Counted from the stretch's first letter, positions 44,701 through 48,448 are shown. The stretch is 64,000 nucleotides of DNA from Nocardia alba NBRC 108234 (GCF_001612665.1 NZ_BDAX01000008.1:1-64000), one strand, 5' to 3'. Numbers and translations are program-made. Notes: generated by a model from the letters alone, not told the origin.

Positions 44701-45587
44701 AAGGTGAAGGGCGTCTTCTGCACCACCACATCGGCATCGGTCATGCCGTAGCAGCGCTGGCGCCAATCCAGGTTCGCCACGATCGCCCCGTGGGTGACCG
44801 CCACCCCCTTCGGCCGACCCGTCGACCCGGAGGTGAAGATGACGTAGGCCGTATTGTCGGCCCGCACCCCGGACGCCACCTCGCCGGGCACCGCGTCCCA
44901 GTCGATGTCATCGGTGCGCAGCACCGGCACGCCGTTGAGGTCGGGCTCGTCGCCGACCCGCGTCACGACCACCACCGGCCGCGCCACCTCGAGCACGTAG
45001 TGCAACCGGTCCACCGGGTGATCGGGGTCCAGCGGCACGTACGCACCGCCGGCCCGCACGATGGCATGCACCGCGACGACCAGCTCGATACCGCGCCGCA
45101 GTGCCAACCCGACCAGGGCCTCCGGCCCGACACCCGCCTCGACCAACCGCGCCGCCAGCACCCGCACCCTGGCATCGAATTGCGCGTAGGTCAGCGTGCG
45201 GTCCCCGTACTGCACCGCGACAGCGTCGGGCGTGCGCGCCGCCTGCTCGGCGAACCGGTCGACCAGTGTCGCCGCGGCCACCTCCACCATCCCCAGCGCC
45301 GCCATCGCGTCACCCGCCAGCGAATCCAGCAGCGCGCCGAAGGTCCCCTCGGCGGCATCGACCACGCCGGGGAACAGCTCGGCGAGCACCACCTGCACGA
45401 GCGTGTCCGCGTCCAGCGCCCCACCGGTGAGCTCGGCCATCAGCGTGAGCTGGGCGTCGAGATCGGCGTAGGACACCGCGGCACCGTCGAATTCGACCGC
45501 GATTCGCGCCGAGTCCATCGTCGCGACCGTCGCCACCAGCGCCGCCAGCTGCTCCGTTTCCGCGCGCGCCGGAGTGGGGTTGGTCAT
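22590..45587 (-). CDS. Seven-module nonribosomal peptide synthetase
   Basis: This single 7,665-residue protein has the order A-T-(C-A-T)x6-TE, with no epimerisation, methylation or reductase domain. All seven carrier sites are intact, at about residues 641, 1743, 2936, 4023, 5127, 6237 and 7346 (GGNSL, LGGNSL in most). All six C domains keep HHIAADG or HHISADG. The thioesterase has GWSLGG near 7479 and a late HW motif near 7620. It should assemble a heptapeptide released as acid or macrocycle. The ATG at 45587 has GGAAGG nine bases upstream. Residues 1-110 resemble an A-domain beginning. Missing epimerases imply L-residues or LCL linkage. It lies between pnp and pepR; no MbtH or tailoring gene adjoins. 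Product unknown. Confidence 0.95.
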   Translation of the reverse strand: MTNPTPARAETEQLAALVATVATMDSARIAVEFDGAAVSYADLDAQLTLMAELTGGALDADTLVQVVLAELFPGVVDAAEGTFGALLDSLAGDAMAALGMVEVAAATLVDRFAEQAARTPDAVAVQYGDRTLTYAQFDARVRVLAARLVEAGVGPEALVGLALRRGIELVVAVHAIVRAGGAYVPLDPDHPVDRLHYVLEVARPVVVVTRVGDEPDLNGVPVLRTDDIDWDAVPGEVASGVRADNTAYVIFTSGSTGRPKGVAVTHGAIVANLDWRQRCYGMTDADVVVQKTPFTFDVSVWELFWPLQIGARLIVAEPGRHGDPAYLAALIARHRVTVTHFVPSMLAAFVGDVDPEVDLSSLRLVFASGEALPAATAARLRALSSTALHNLYGPTEAAVDVTAHEVTPLDEVSVPIGGPADDTGLLVLDENLDRVPVGVVGELYLSGVQLARGYVARPGLTADRFVADPHGGPGERMYRTGDLVRESRGELEYLGRTDFQVKLRGLRIELGEIEAVLAAHPRVGNAAVVLHRHAAGEALVGYVVSVDGAVLDAAELTEHAKASVPEYMVPSLLVQLDAMPINASGKLDRKALPEPDFRAAAAEFREPRTATERTVAALFAELLDVDVVGLDDDFFRLGGNSLIATRAIGRLQANFGVRVDVRDFFDSPTVAVLAKLVEGGVVDDRPALVAGPRPEVVPLSPAQQRMWLLNRFDPETGAYNIPIAVRLSGALDRDALRAAVGDLIARHEVLRTVYPDVDGVGTQQVLPVDAALELLAAELHSSRVAADSNAADSAAANSAGTDSAGADSVGAADIHATESGALLDAVSISAEKLAEVLAGVILRGFDVTAAPPVRARLFEVDGDHVLVLVVHHIAADGWSAGPLVRDTMTAYYARAENAVPQWNPLPVQYADYTLWQRAVLGAEDDADSRAGREIAFWRDCLAGLADESSLPTDRPRPATASMRGRRVAFELDADLVSALNEVAAAQGATLFMVLHAALSVLIARLSGDADVAIGTPVAGRGAAELDDVIGMFVNTAVLRTQVRGGEPFADLLGRVRAGDLAAFDHTTLPFERLVEVLAPTRSAGRHPLFQVALSLQNLPPTTFELPGLRAAAVDLPYDIEKFDLSLTLRDSAAMGLSAEFSYATDLFDEPTIVGMASRLTGLLTAIAAAPQTPVADLPLLIDTELADLTARTGGPSTPAPLLPQVLARAAADPAAIAIRDGARTLTYGELDAASTHLAARLTDLGVGAGDLVAVSIPRSAASITAIWAVVKSGAGFLPVDPSYPADRIAHMLADSGAAAGITIEAVRSDLPATVNWLVLDGNAPAADLDAADTRTASGGRVGRRAVDPLDPAYVIYTSGTTGLPKGVVIPHGAVAAYLPVQAGRYLAAADARVLHVASPSFDISVAELLLTVTEGATMVIAPAGVFGGAELGELLRAERVTHVAITPSALATVHPEGLDQLRMVVVGGEACPPELVARWTAAIPGLTFRNGYGPTETTIVTNISEPLSATTAITLGAPVEGTTELVLDERLRPVPAGVVGELYIAGAQLARGYHRRPALTAGRFVAHPFGAPGERMYRTGDTVRWVRRAGSFDLEYLGRNDFQVKVRGFRIELGEIDAVLARHRTVDFAATVGHRTDAGATLLVSYVVPVAGATVDAATLIAHTAAHLPAHMVPAAVVALAAVPLTPVGKLDRAALPAPVFDTAVYRAPVTVAEHVVAAAFAEVLGLDRVGRDDDFFDLGGNSLLATRLMARIGTDLGIRLPVRQLFDTTTVRALASAADRLRGTDTGPALAARTRPDSIPLSPAQQRMWFLNRFDPGSATDNIPMAVRLTGALDLAALRVAIVDVLDRHEVLRTRYPERDGNAIAEILPATGLIPEVHPRIVDAADLSDAVRTFAATGFDLTVDAPIRASLLRVTTGAALEHRALERGGADGQAVVADPTESADAEYVLVIVLHHIAADGFSFGPLIRDVLTAYGARAAGAAPMWAPLDVQYADYAVWQHEVLGAVDDPESVAAKQLSFWRGALAGAAEQLELPTDRTRPAVASRRGAMHGVQIDAPTHRALAELARAHGITVFMAAHAVFAVLLARLSATTDIAIGTPVSGRGERALDDLVGMFVNTLVLRTEVTPETSFTDLLARVRETDLAAFGHADVPFERLVEVLDPVRSTARNPLFQVMLSLNEDTPSVLALPGLTVAGFDLPTGVAKFDLELTLTEHRDDNGAPTGISGAFLYATDLFDATTVAVFAARLDRVLTAVLADPTRPVGDLDILDPAERTQLLTTWNRTATDSTHTATLASLFADRVAAAAQAIAVVVDTDTATAGTDDLDVADRAGEAAGNGARVADGTSGGVASAISRLEDAAVDAIAAHRAGVAAAEVPARGAVDSRAAVELSYAEFGGRVARLARYLIGLGAGPGSLVAVAMRRGLEQVVAVHAVLVAGAAYVPVDPDHPAERTAAVLAQTAPVCVLTVAGSGMTVGESVLDVDALDLSALSGDPITDAERVAPLRPEHLAYVLFTSGSTGKPKGVAVPHKAVVNQLRWLQERYPLDADDVVLQKTPFTFDASVWELLWPLQVGARLVLATADGHRDPAYLADATVRHRVSVVQYVPSVLAAVMAEPVSRQSDSLRLVFAGGEALTSDLARRVRTATGARVVNLYGPTETAIQVTTHEVGDEPGATVPIGAPVADTRVYVLDSRLRPVPAGVAGELYVAGAQLADGYHGRTDLTAERFVADPFGTGERLYRTGDLVTWRTGPDGPALHYLGRTDFQVKLRGLRIEPAEIEAAIATVPGVGRVVVLVRSDTGRPDQLVAYIVRAAETVDRTDDIDSGDGPAMHAAGVAPMDSELDYSVVPTAADLDAAVAATLPSYMVPGAYIFLDALPVNASGKLDRRALPAPSARRLDYREPATATERIVAATFAGVLDLDRVGAGDDFFALGGNSLLATQIAARLGAALDARVPVRELFEASTVDALAVRLDALRGTGSRRGPVAGRRPARIPLSPAQQRMWFLHRFDPDSAAYHIPVAIRLRGELDTAALRGALGDLIARHETLRTTYPEFDGQATQLVGPAFVPELAVAEVAADDVAPAVVSVLDGAFDITTEVPVRAALLRVAPTEHVLVLVVHHIAADGWSMGPLTRDLVAAYAARATGARAQLPALAVQYADYALWQTEGLGSADDPDAPLARQLDYWTGRLAGLPDVLTLPADRRRPLIASNRGATFTTTLGADLHRGIEELARTHRATPFMVLHAGLSVLLARLSTGTDIVVGTPVAGRGHRELDDIVGMFVNTLVLRARVRPGARFSELLDEVRADDLDAFDHADVPFESLVDALNPARSQGYSPLYQISLALQNQRVTAFELPGLTLSGLTMPDAPIEVDLDFTFVDRFAPDGAPNGLDLELRYATDLFDADTVAAMVAMLERVLGDAVAAPDTAVGDLALLADPTAATLPVRHHGEVVPLDSGLAELGLRAPLAAHLLDAAAARDPHAVAAIFEGTEIGYGALAARANRLARRLIDCGVGPETPVAVAVPRGIELLVVLHGVLAAGGVYVPIDASQPAERIAHVLATTAPRLVVVASAGDLDHVDGVVRSATASVHFAAASRSGLAVLTVAQLEDTAQESVAVNPITDIERLAPLRPEHPAYVLFTSGSTGTPKGVLISHRAVLNEICWLRGEYDMTAADRFLQRAPLTFDVSLWELLAPALLGAPLVLLRPGGHLDLEYQARVVREQGITILELVPSVLAAMLAEGLGGELSGLRMLHVGGEELPAPLAAAVLAAIPGELHNTYGPTEVAITSTFQQITAPVEQTELPIGRPTWNVRAYVLDERLHPVPGGVAGELYLAGDQLARGYLGRPDLTADRFVADPFGADGTRMYRTGDLVRRDRDDALVYLGRNDFQVKIRGLRIELGEIEAALGTAPGVTHTAVLPATDDAGRQCLVGYVAGVVDSVAVRAHVAGRVPAYMVPAHLVVLDAVPLNSSGKLDRSGLPAADLSVTAEYVAPLPGAQTALAEVIGELLGVARIGATDDFFAVGGNSLLAMRLVARANAALGSALDVRDVFDAPTVAGLVERAGAGRELTLPLTVVRPRPDRIPLSLAQTRLWLLNRIDPESAVYTLPIALRLTGVLDTDALWAALADVLDRHESLRTVFPEDADGPTQVVLPVDAVLPAAVVREVAEDELAVAVRDVVGESYDLTTQPPLRAALLHRAAHDEPAGSSEPEHVLVLAVHHIAADGVSTTPLARDLITAYAARAAGTAPVWAPLPVQYADFTLWQRGVLGDANDPQSRLARQSAHWRAELAGIAPVLDLPTDRARPAARTGAGGSVGFEVPADVVAGIETLARRHGVSTFMVVHAAFAVLLSRHGAGTQVLVGTPVAGRADAALDDLVGMFVNTLVLRTAVDASAGFAALLAEVRAADLRAFAHADLPFEQLVDELNPVRSTAYSPIVQVMLAFEHREDTTLELPGLRVDEFALPAATTQFDLSLAINETVGAAGEPGMRGWLRYATDLFDVDTVASLGARFVRILSAVVADDSIAVGEIELLTAAETAQLAAWNDTVAPLDTDATLVSMFAVQAARTPDAVALEFEGQRITYGEFGSRVARLARWLIAQRVGPGAVVGVGLPRGIDLLVALYAVQAAGAAYLPLDPDHPADRIADVLASAAPVCVLAAAGFPATRSSTVSSAARIEPDTSVVEPGIRVAERGTRVVESDPRVVESGTGVVDPGTLDLSGFASDPVTDAERIRPLRGADLAYVLFTSGSTGKPKGVAVTHTAIVNRLVWMQDAYRLDAADTVLQKTPITFDVSVWELFWPLQIGATLVIARPDGHRDPAYLAELVTRTGVGVAHFVPSMLAAFLAEPRAVECVSLRQVFASGEALPAADAQRLRALIPGVAVHNLYGPTEAAVDVSFHEVTDADTVTVPIGAPVANTALHVLDARLRPVPVGTPGELYLAGVQLARGYLARPDLSADRFVANPLGAPGARMYRTGDLVVRTRSGELEYLGRTDFQVKLRGLRIELGDIETVLTGLDAVERAVVTVRDDGTGDYLTAYLLAAAPLDLGAVKAALGQALPAYMVPSAFVVLDGFPLNSSGKLDRRALPAPTVLAREFRAPRTPSEQLVAGVIAEVLGVEAVGAEDDFFDLGGNSLIATRVAARLGASLHRQVPVARIFESPVVAALAAALEGEHGAARPALVAGERPSSIPLSPAQQRMWFLNRFDPESAGYNVPIAVRLRGLLDLDALAAAVDDLIGRHEVLRTYYPESADGPVQRILPAAEAGVALRVTDLAAARIVAEVTALAATTFDVTAGVPWQVVLYRISADEAVLAMVVHHISADGSSMPPLVRDLMTAYLARRDGAAPQWTPLPVQYADYALWQRAVLGDEADPDSVAARQLDFWRGELADLPDELALPLDRPRPAVRTLVGGTVPVTLDADTHARLSALARESGATVFMVVHTAFAALLGRLTGSADITVGTPVAGRGAAALEDLIGMFVNTLVFRTRLRAGESFQQLLIRQRATDLAVYANAEVPFERLVEVLDPARSTARHPLFQVGFSFQNFERAELALPGITVSGLDTDNELSQFDLHLIVSDEYTADGAAAGITGVLTYAHDVFDAETAVAIAGRLERLLAAVAAAPHAPLDSVEVLEPVERTRILTEWNATDYEIDRTATLLAPFHARVRANPEATALVFDDVELTYAELDNRVNRLARHLIHQGVGPDALVGLAIRRSTELVVAMYAVLTAGGAYVPIDPDHPAERIARILDTARPHLVLTTAADEFDGSIAVDVADSAFRSIGSDQGASTPGVGTGTEGSGTARPSGVVVLDDVDTARYPGHPVADVERLAPLRDSNLAYVLFTSGSTGVPKGVAMSHAGIRNQIAWLIEQYDLDDDDRYLQKSAAGFDLSVWGYFAPLAAGATLVLATPDGHRDPLYLAELVAARGITVVDFVPSMLAMFAAHAEAEQLAGLRLVLAIGEALTPEHVGALRAKSSAVVHNLYGPTEAAVSVTAWPAEGATGQTVPIGVPEGNSRVYVLDERLRPVAPGVAGELYLAGEQLARGYLGRTGLTADRFVADPFLGADAHSGPDGDGPDRGRRGGRMYRTGDLVKWTRDGVLVYLARIDFQVKFRGQRIELGEIESALRGVDGVSQAAAVVAASATGDRLVGYAVPVPGVALDAAALRSAVGAVLPSYMVPSVIVVLDAFPVNTSGKLDRTALPAPEFVARPFRAPVDAAQRAVAEVFGAVLARERVGLDDDFFELGGNSLIATRVAARLGAAMATRVPVRTLFEASTVADLAAVLAATAGSGAGIALTAGERPARIPLSAAQQRMWLLNRLDPESAAYNIPIAVRLTGDVDADALAAAVTDVLDRHEVLRTAYPALDGIGHQAVWEFVPTPVVETVDPIAVPAIVAAEIGRGFDVTLAPPVRVRVLRCAADEVVLVVVIHHISADGFSAGPLLRDTTVAYLARRAGTAPAWAPLRVQYADYTLWQRAVLGSEDDTESVAARQLRFWRTELAGLPGLLELPADRPRPAAASHRGARIDTVVPRRVWQRVAQVARRADVSEFMVAHAALAALLARLSGTGDIAIGTPVAGRGEQALDDLVGMFVNTLVLRTRVDPAVSFATLLRETGRVDLDAFENAQVPFERLVDVLDPNRSTAHSPLFQVMLAFQNLAANPAEVVLPDLTVTGLDADAAIAKFDLDLVLTDTDDGGCAVSLTYATDLFDAATAARITDGFVRVLDAVTANPAATVGDIDLLTDSDRRTLENWCDTAHPGSDARGIAAASEEMPGAGDTAWAGTAGVLPTAFDRRAAATPDSVALVDGDTVLTYAEFAARVNRLARHLIEHGVGPDHSVAVAIRRSADLLVGLYAVLAAGGTYVPIDPDHPAERITRVLRIAQPVCVLTTGGDATDLPLRGHEVIALDTVDLAGFAVAPIADAERVSPLLPEHTAYVIFTSGSTGLPKGVGVAHRAIVNQLDWLAQQFGVAAGDTVLHKTPITFDASIWELLLPQRVGARTVIARPGGHGDPAYLAALIAEHRVDTVQFAPTLLAAYVAHVREAATEGNGTAPATLRRVFAGGEALPAALAQQVRALTGAQVVNLYGPTETTVQVSAHRVTDDDVVTVPIGTPVWNTGLYVLDARMRPVPPGVTGELYVGGAQLAHGYIGAAELTAERFVPNPFGVPGARMYRTGDLVRLRGTDRAALEYVGRADLQVKLNGQRIELGEVEAALGRQPGVAQAAAAVVAGVGADRLVAYVVTSRDHEFDADPGARVGFAADAVATQGGSIFDAAALRAALATELPGYLVPAVVLELDALPVNASGKLDRDALPRPQLRRASYRAPITETERLVAGAFAAVLGLDRIGMDDNFFDLGGNSLTAVQLSSRLSEALGHAVPVAWFFTDPTPAVVAQRLRADDSGDDSGDDAFAVLLPLRAGGTGAPLFCIHPVGGVSWSFAGLARHLAPQRPIYGLQSPALTADEPLPATIEDWARRYIAAIREVQPEGPYHLLGWSLGGLLAHAVATGLQADGDQVAQLAMMDSWLGDGPEDTSMPTVGDLLGGLAGTDLAFDADGLAAAAADLGGPLAALDRGRIARIIDAATASMGMVDDYRPRRFDGDLVYFAAAVDDPSGSRGAASWVTAVDGVVHRYRIDATHWAMAGEAALAAIASVLDGSGTHGLVGRDPASRADARAGAMGA
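26741..30070 (-). other. NRPS module 6: C-A-T, substrate unassigned
   Basis: The C domain has HHISADGSS. The A domain, with LFTSGSTGVPKG, has an unusual FDLSVWGYF segment and pocket DLWDLILVSK by my alignment, unlike any code I recall. It carries Gly/Ser/Thr-rich and Gly/Asp/Arg-rich inserts before the A3 and A8 motifs. Carrier Ser is near residue 6237. Confidence 0.68.
30071..33385 (-). other. NRPS module 5: C-A-T, predicted Ser
   Basis: The C domain has HHIAADGVS. The A-domain pocket reads DVWHFSLVDK, the serine code, identical to module 1. A 21-bp minisatellite (31455-31559) lies in a loop before the A3 motif. Module 5 strongly resembles module 1 over the whole A domain, suggesting module duplication. 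Carrier Ser is near residue 5127. Confidence 0.78.
31455..31559 (-). repeat. 21-bp minisatellite (5 copies) inside NRPS module 5
   Basis: Five tandem in-frame 21-base units (31455-31475, 31476-31496, 31497-31517, 31518-31538, 31539-31559) encode the heptapeptides VVEPGIR, VAERGTR, VVESDPR, VVESGTG and VVDPGTL (residues 4677-4711). They lie in a loop of the adenylation domain ahead of the A3 motif, where the other modules are mostly shorter. Confidence 0.85.
33386..36640 (-). other. NRPS module 4: C-A-T, substrate unassigned
   Basis: The C domain has HHIAADGWS. The A domain, with LFTSGSTGTPKG, has pocket DVWEHGTITK by my alignment; the Glu and His would suit a polar or basic side chain but I know no match. 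The carrier motif is VGGNSLLAM rather than LGGNSL, still with the Ser near residue 4023. Confidence 0.68.
36641..40230 (-). other. NRPS module 3: C-A-T, Gln-like
   Basis: The C domain has HHIAADGFS. The A-domain pocket reads DAWQFGLIQK, differing by one residue from the code I recall for glutamine (DAWQFGLIDK). An unusual insertion of about 80 residues (38425-38655) splits the A-domain N-terminus between AIAVVVD and LSYAEF, and a smaller one lies near its C-terminal subdomain. Carrier Ser is near residue 2936. Confidence 0.7.
40231..43540 (-). other. NRPS module 2: C-A-T, substrate unassigned
   Basis: The C domain has HHIAADGWS and a 15-bp minisatellite insertion in its early part. The A domain uses YTSGTTGLPKG, and its pocket reads DIAAVGGIVK by my alignment. 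I cannot match this to a substrate; the small Ala/Gly lining suggests a bulky hydrophobic residue, which is inference. Carrier Ser is near residue 1743. Confidence 0.7.
43161..43235 (-). repeat. 15-bp minisatellite (5 copies) inside NRPS module 2 C domain
   Basis: Five tandem 15-base units with core GCTGTCGG (43161-43175, 43176-43190, 43191-43205, 43206-43220, 43221-43235) encode ADSAG-like pentapeptides (residues 785-809). They insert into the condensation domain between the LRTVYPDVDG region and the HHIAADG motif, absent from the other five C domains. Confidence 0.85.
43541..45587 (-). other. NRPS module 1: loading A-T, predicted Ser
   Basis: It has an adenylation domain from about residue 113 and a carrier domain (phosphopantetheine Ser near 641), with no condensation domain, so it starts the chain. 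Core motifs are IFTSGSTGRPKG, YRTGD and the K of INASGKLDRK. The pocket residues, aligned by hand to GrsA, read DVWHFSLVDK, matching the established serine code. The preceding 110 residues (FDGAAVSYADLDAQL) look like a truncated second copy of an A-domain start. Confidence 0.8.
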
Positions 45588-46128
45588 CGCACACTGCCTT
45601 CCATTACCGGCCGCGGGTAACGCCACGCGGCCGCACAAACTCTCGGAACTCCCGGTTCGCACCCGGGATGAGGTGAATCGGCGCGGGGGCGGCCAACCTC
45701 GGGCACCCTGCCCGGAATCCGCCCGCTGACCCCGGATTCAGCGCGATCGGCTATGACACGATCGCGGCAATCCGGCTCGCCGCCACGCAACCAGCAATGA
45801 CTCGGTTATCTCCCGACCTCCATCGTCAACCCCGACACCTGAACCACGCGTCCGAACACGAGGAGAAGCGTATTCGTTTCAACAATAAACCGGACCAGAT
45901 TCAGTCAAAATCAAGGTTGGGGCACTCATTTCCCGGCGCTGAGAACGGTCCAGCGATCCGACCGCGTACGCCGAGCCGACAGCGGGCGGTGCACCACTGT
46001 GGTGGGCTGCGGCACGGCTGTCAGCACAGGTTCTCACTGTGTCCGGTCACACTAGGCGACACAACGTTGCATCACCGTTGCATCTTCGTGATCCAGATCA
46101 CGAAGATGCGCGAAGCCGGGAAACGACA
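45588..46128. promoter_or_regulatory. NRPS upstream control region
   Basis: No convincing gene lies in these 541 bases. An inverted repeat CGCGATCG-N9-CGATCGCG is at 45742-45766, about 155 bases before the NRPS start. An AT-richer stretch (45860-45940) contains TTGACT on the minus strand at 45903-45908, a possible -35. A direct repeat CGTTGCATC occurs at 46065-46073 and 46076-46084. A perfect 13-bp arm palindrome with a 2-base centre, 46081-46108, contains GTGA-N6-TCAC like a CRP/FNR site. Which of these act on the NRPS is unknown. Confidence 0.5.
46081..46108. promoter_or_regulatory. CRP/FNR-type palindrome upstream of NRPS
   Basis: A perfect inverted repeat with 13-base arms, each containing CGTGATC or GATCACG, and a central CA. 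The core GTGATCCAGATCAC fits the GTGA-N6-TCAC pattern bound by CRP-family regulators. It lies about 500 bases before the NRPS start and just beyond the pnp terminator. Confidence 0.55.
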
Positions 46129-46155
46129 AAACCCCCGCCGAATCGGCGGGGGTTT
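46129..46155 (-). terminator. Intrinsic terminator downstream of pnp
   Basis: A perfect 13-base inverted repeat (46129-46141 with 46143-46155, one base between arms) lies 20 bases past the pnp stop. On the minus strand the GC-rich stem is followed by TTTTG, a classic intrinsic terminator. It separates pnp transcription from the NRPS. Confidence 0.88.
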
Positions 46156-46174
46156 CGGTCAGTAGCGGCGGCGC

Positions 46175-48448
46175 CTACTCGGCGTCGGCAGTCTCCTCGA
46201 CGGCGGCCGGTTCGGCGGCAGCGGCCTCGTCCTCGACCGGGACGAGCGAGATCTTGCCGCGGTTGTCGATATCGGCGATCTCCACGCGCAGCTTGTCGCC
46301 GACGTTGACCACGTCCTCGACCTTGGCGACGCGCTTGCCGTTGCCCAGCTTGGAGATGTGCACCAGACCGTCGCGGCCCGGCAGCAGCGATACGAACGCA
46401 CCGAAGGCGGTGGTCTTGACGACCGTGCCGAGGAAGCGCTCGCCGACCTTGGGCAGCTGCGGGTTGGCGATGGCGTTGATCAGGTCGATCGCGGCCTGGG
46501 CCGACGGCCCATCGGTCGCACCGACGAACACGGTGCCGTCATCCTCGATGGAGATGTTGGCGCCGGTTTCCTCGGTGATCTGGTTGATCATCTTGCCCTT
46601 GGGCCCGATGACCTCGCCGATCTTGTCGACCGGGATCTTGATGGCCGTCACGCGCGGGGCGTAGGGGCTCATCTCGTCGGGGTCGGTGATGGCCTCGGCC
46701 ATCACGTCCAGGATGGTGGTCCGGGCGTCGTGCGCCTGGTTCAGCGCACCCGCGAGGACCTGCGAGGGAATACCGTCGAGCTTGGTGTCGAGCTGCAGGG
46801 CAGTGACGAAGTCACGGGTACCGGCAACCTTGAAGTCCATGTCGCCGAAGGCATCCTCGGCGCCGAGGATGTCGGTGAGCGCGACGTAGCGGACCTCGTC
46901 CTCACCCTTGTCGTTGGTGATGGTGTCGGACACCAGGCCCATGGCGATACCCGCGACCGGCGCCTTCAGCGGCACACCGGCGTTGAGCAGCGACAGCGTC
47001 GAGGCGCAGACCGAACCCATCGAGGTGGAGCCGTTGGAGCTCAGCGCCTCCGAGACCTGACGGATGGCGTAGGGGAACTCCTCCTGCGAGGGCAGCACCG
47101 GCATCAGCGCACGCTCGGCGAGCGCGCCGTGGCCGATCTCGCGACGCTTCGGCGAACCGACGCGACCGGTCTCGCCGGTGGAGAACGGCGGGAAGTTGTA
47201 GTGGTGCATGTAGCGCTTGGAGGTCTCCGGGCCGAGCGAGTCGACCTGCTGCGCCATCTTCACCATGTCGAGGGTGGTGACGCCCATGATCTGGGTCTCG
47301 CCACGCTCGAAGATCGCCGAACCGTGGGCGCGCGGGATCACGTCGACCTCGGCGGAGAGCTGACGGATATCGGCCAGGCCGCGGCCGTCGATGCGGAAAC
47401 CGTCGGTGAGGATGCGCTGGCGAACCAGCTTCTTGGTGACCGAGCGGAACGCGGCACCCAGTTCCTTCTCGCGACCGGCGAAGTCGTCACCCAGACGAGA
47501 CAGCACCTCGGCCTTGATCTCGTCGATGCGGGCCTCACGGGCCTGCTTGTCGGCGATGCTCAGCGCCTGGTTCAGCTCGACCTTCGAGGTGCCCTCGACA
47601 GCCTCGAACACGTCGGGGCCGTAAGGCGGGAAGAGCGGGAACTCCTGGGTCGGCTTGGCGGCGAGCGTGGCCAGGTCGGCCTGGGCACGGACCAGGCGCG
47701 CGATGAACGGCTTGGCGGCCTCGAGACCCTCGGCCACGACGGCCTCGGTCGGGGCCTGCGCACCGTCTTCGATCAGCGCGATGACCTTGTCGGTGGCCTC
47801 GGCCTCGACCATCATGATGGCGACGTCGCCGGTGTCGGTGACGCGGCCCGCGACGACCATGTCGAACACGGCGCCCTCGAGCTGCTCGACGGTCGGGAAC
47901 GCGACCCACTGGCCACTGATGAGGGCGACGCGCACGCCACCGATCGGGCCGGAGAACGGGATGCCCGAGAGCTGAGTCGACGCCGAGGCGGCGTTGATGG
48001 CCACCACGTCGTAGAGGTCGGCCGGGTTGAGGCTCAGGACCGTGACGACGACCTGGATCTCGTTGCGCAGACCGTCGATGAAGGTCGGGCGCAGCGGCCG
48101 GTCGATCAGGCGGCAGGTCAGGATCGCGTCGGTGGAGGGGCGGCCCTCGCGACGGAAGAACGAGCCGGGGATTCGTCCCGCGGCGTACATGCGCTCTTCG
48201 ACATCGACCGTCAGCGGGAAGAAGTCGAACTGGTCCTTGGGGTGCTTGCCTGCGGTCGTCGCCGACAGCAGCATGGTCTCGTCGTCGAGGTAGGCGGCGA
48301 CGGAACCCGCGGCCTGCTTGGCCAGACGGCCGGTCTCGAAGCGGATGGTGCGGGTGCCGAAGCTACCGTTGTCGATCAGCGCGACCGATTCGAAAACTCC
48401 GGGCTCGACCTCGACCGCAGTCGAAGGGCGTTCAGTTGTCTGCGTCAT
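46175..48448 (-). CDS. pnp: Polynucleotide phosphorylase / guanosine pentaphosphate synthetase
   Basis: This 757-residue enzyme degrades RNA from the 3' end with phosphate, and in actinobacteria (GpsI) can also make pppGpp. Two RNase PH cores are visible: [22 protein letters not shown] to [32 protein letters not shown], and [17 protein letters not shown] through [26 protein letters not shown] domain ([20 protein letters not shown]) and an S1 domain ([21 protein letters not shown]) follow. It is downstream of rpsO, separated by a hairpin leader region, and ends in a strong terminator. In mycobacteria pepR follows directly; here 23 kb of NRPS lies between. Confidence 0.95.
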   Translation of the reverse strand: MTQTTERPSTAVEVEPGVFESVALIDNGSFGTRTIRFETGRLAKQAAGSVAAYLDDETMLLSATTAGKHPKDQFDFFPLTVDVEERMYAAGRIPGSFFRREGRPSTDAILTCRLIDRPLRPTFIDGLRNEIQVVVTVLSLNPADLYDVVAINAASASTQLSGIPFSGPIGGVRVALISGQWVAFPTVEQLEGAVFDMVVAGRVTDTGDVAIMMVEAEATDKVIALIEDGAQAPTEAVVAEGLEAAKPFIARLVRAQADLATLAAKPTQEFPLFPPYGPDVFEAVEGTSKVELNQALSIADKQAREARIDEIKAEVLSRLGDDFAGREKELGAAFRSVTKKLVRQRILTDGFRIDGRGLADIRQLSAEVDVIPRAHGSAIFERGETQIMGVTTLDMVKMAQQVDSLGPETSKRYMHHYNFPPFSTGETGRVGSPKRREIGHGALAERALMPVLPSQEEFPYAIRQVSEALSSNGSTSMGSVCASTLSLLNAGVPLKAPVAGIAMGLVSDTITNDKGEDEVRYVALTDILGAEDAFGDMDFKVAGTRDFVTALQLDTKLDGIPSQVLAGALNQAHDARTTILDVMAEAITDPDEMSPYAPRVTAIKIPVDKIGEVIGPKGKMINQITEETGANISIEDDGTVFVGATDGPSAQAAIDLINAIANPQLPKVGERFLGTVVKTTAFGAFVSLLPGRDGLVHISKLGNGKRVAKVEDVVNVGDKLRVEIADIDNRGKISLVPVEDEAAAAEPAAVEETADAE

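Noticed and set aside
22590..45587. Possible siderophore (nocobactin-type) function for the NRPS
   Set aside because: No salicylate or isochorismate genes, no cyclisation domains, and no hydroxylation enzyme is present; pocket codes do not match hydroxy-ornithine or lysine as I know them.
45797..46165. Plus-strand frame of 122 codons in the NRPS upstream region
   Set aside because: It crosses a palindrome and the pnp terminator, has no ribosome site and no family resemblance.
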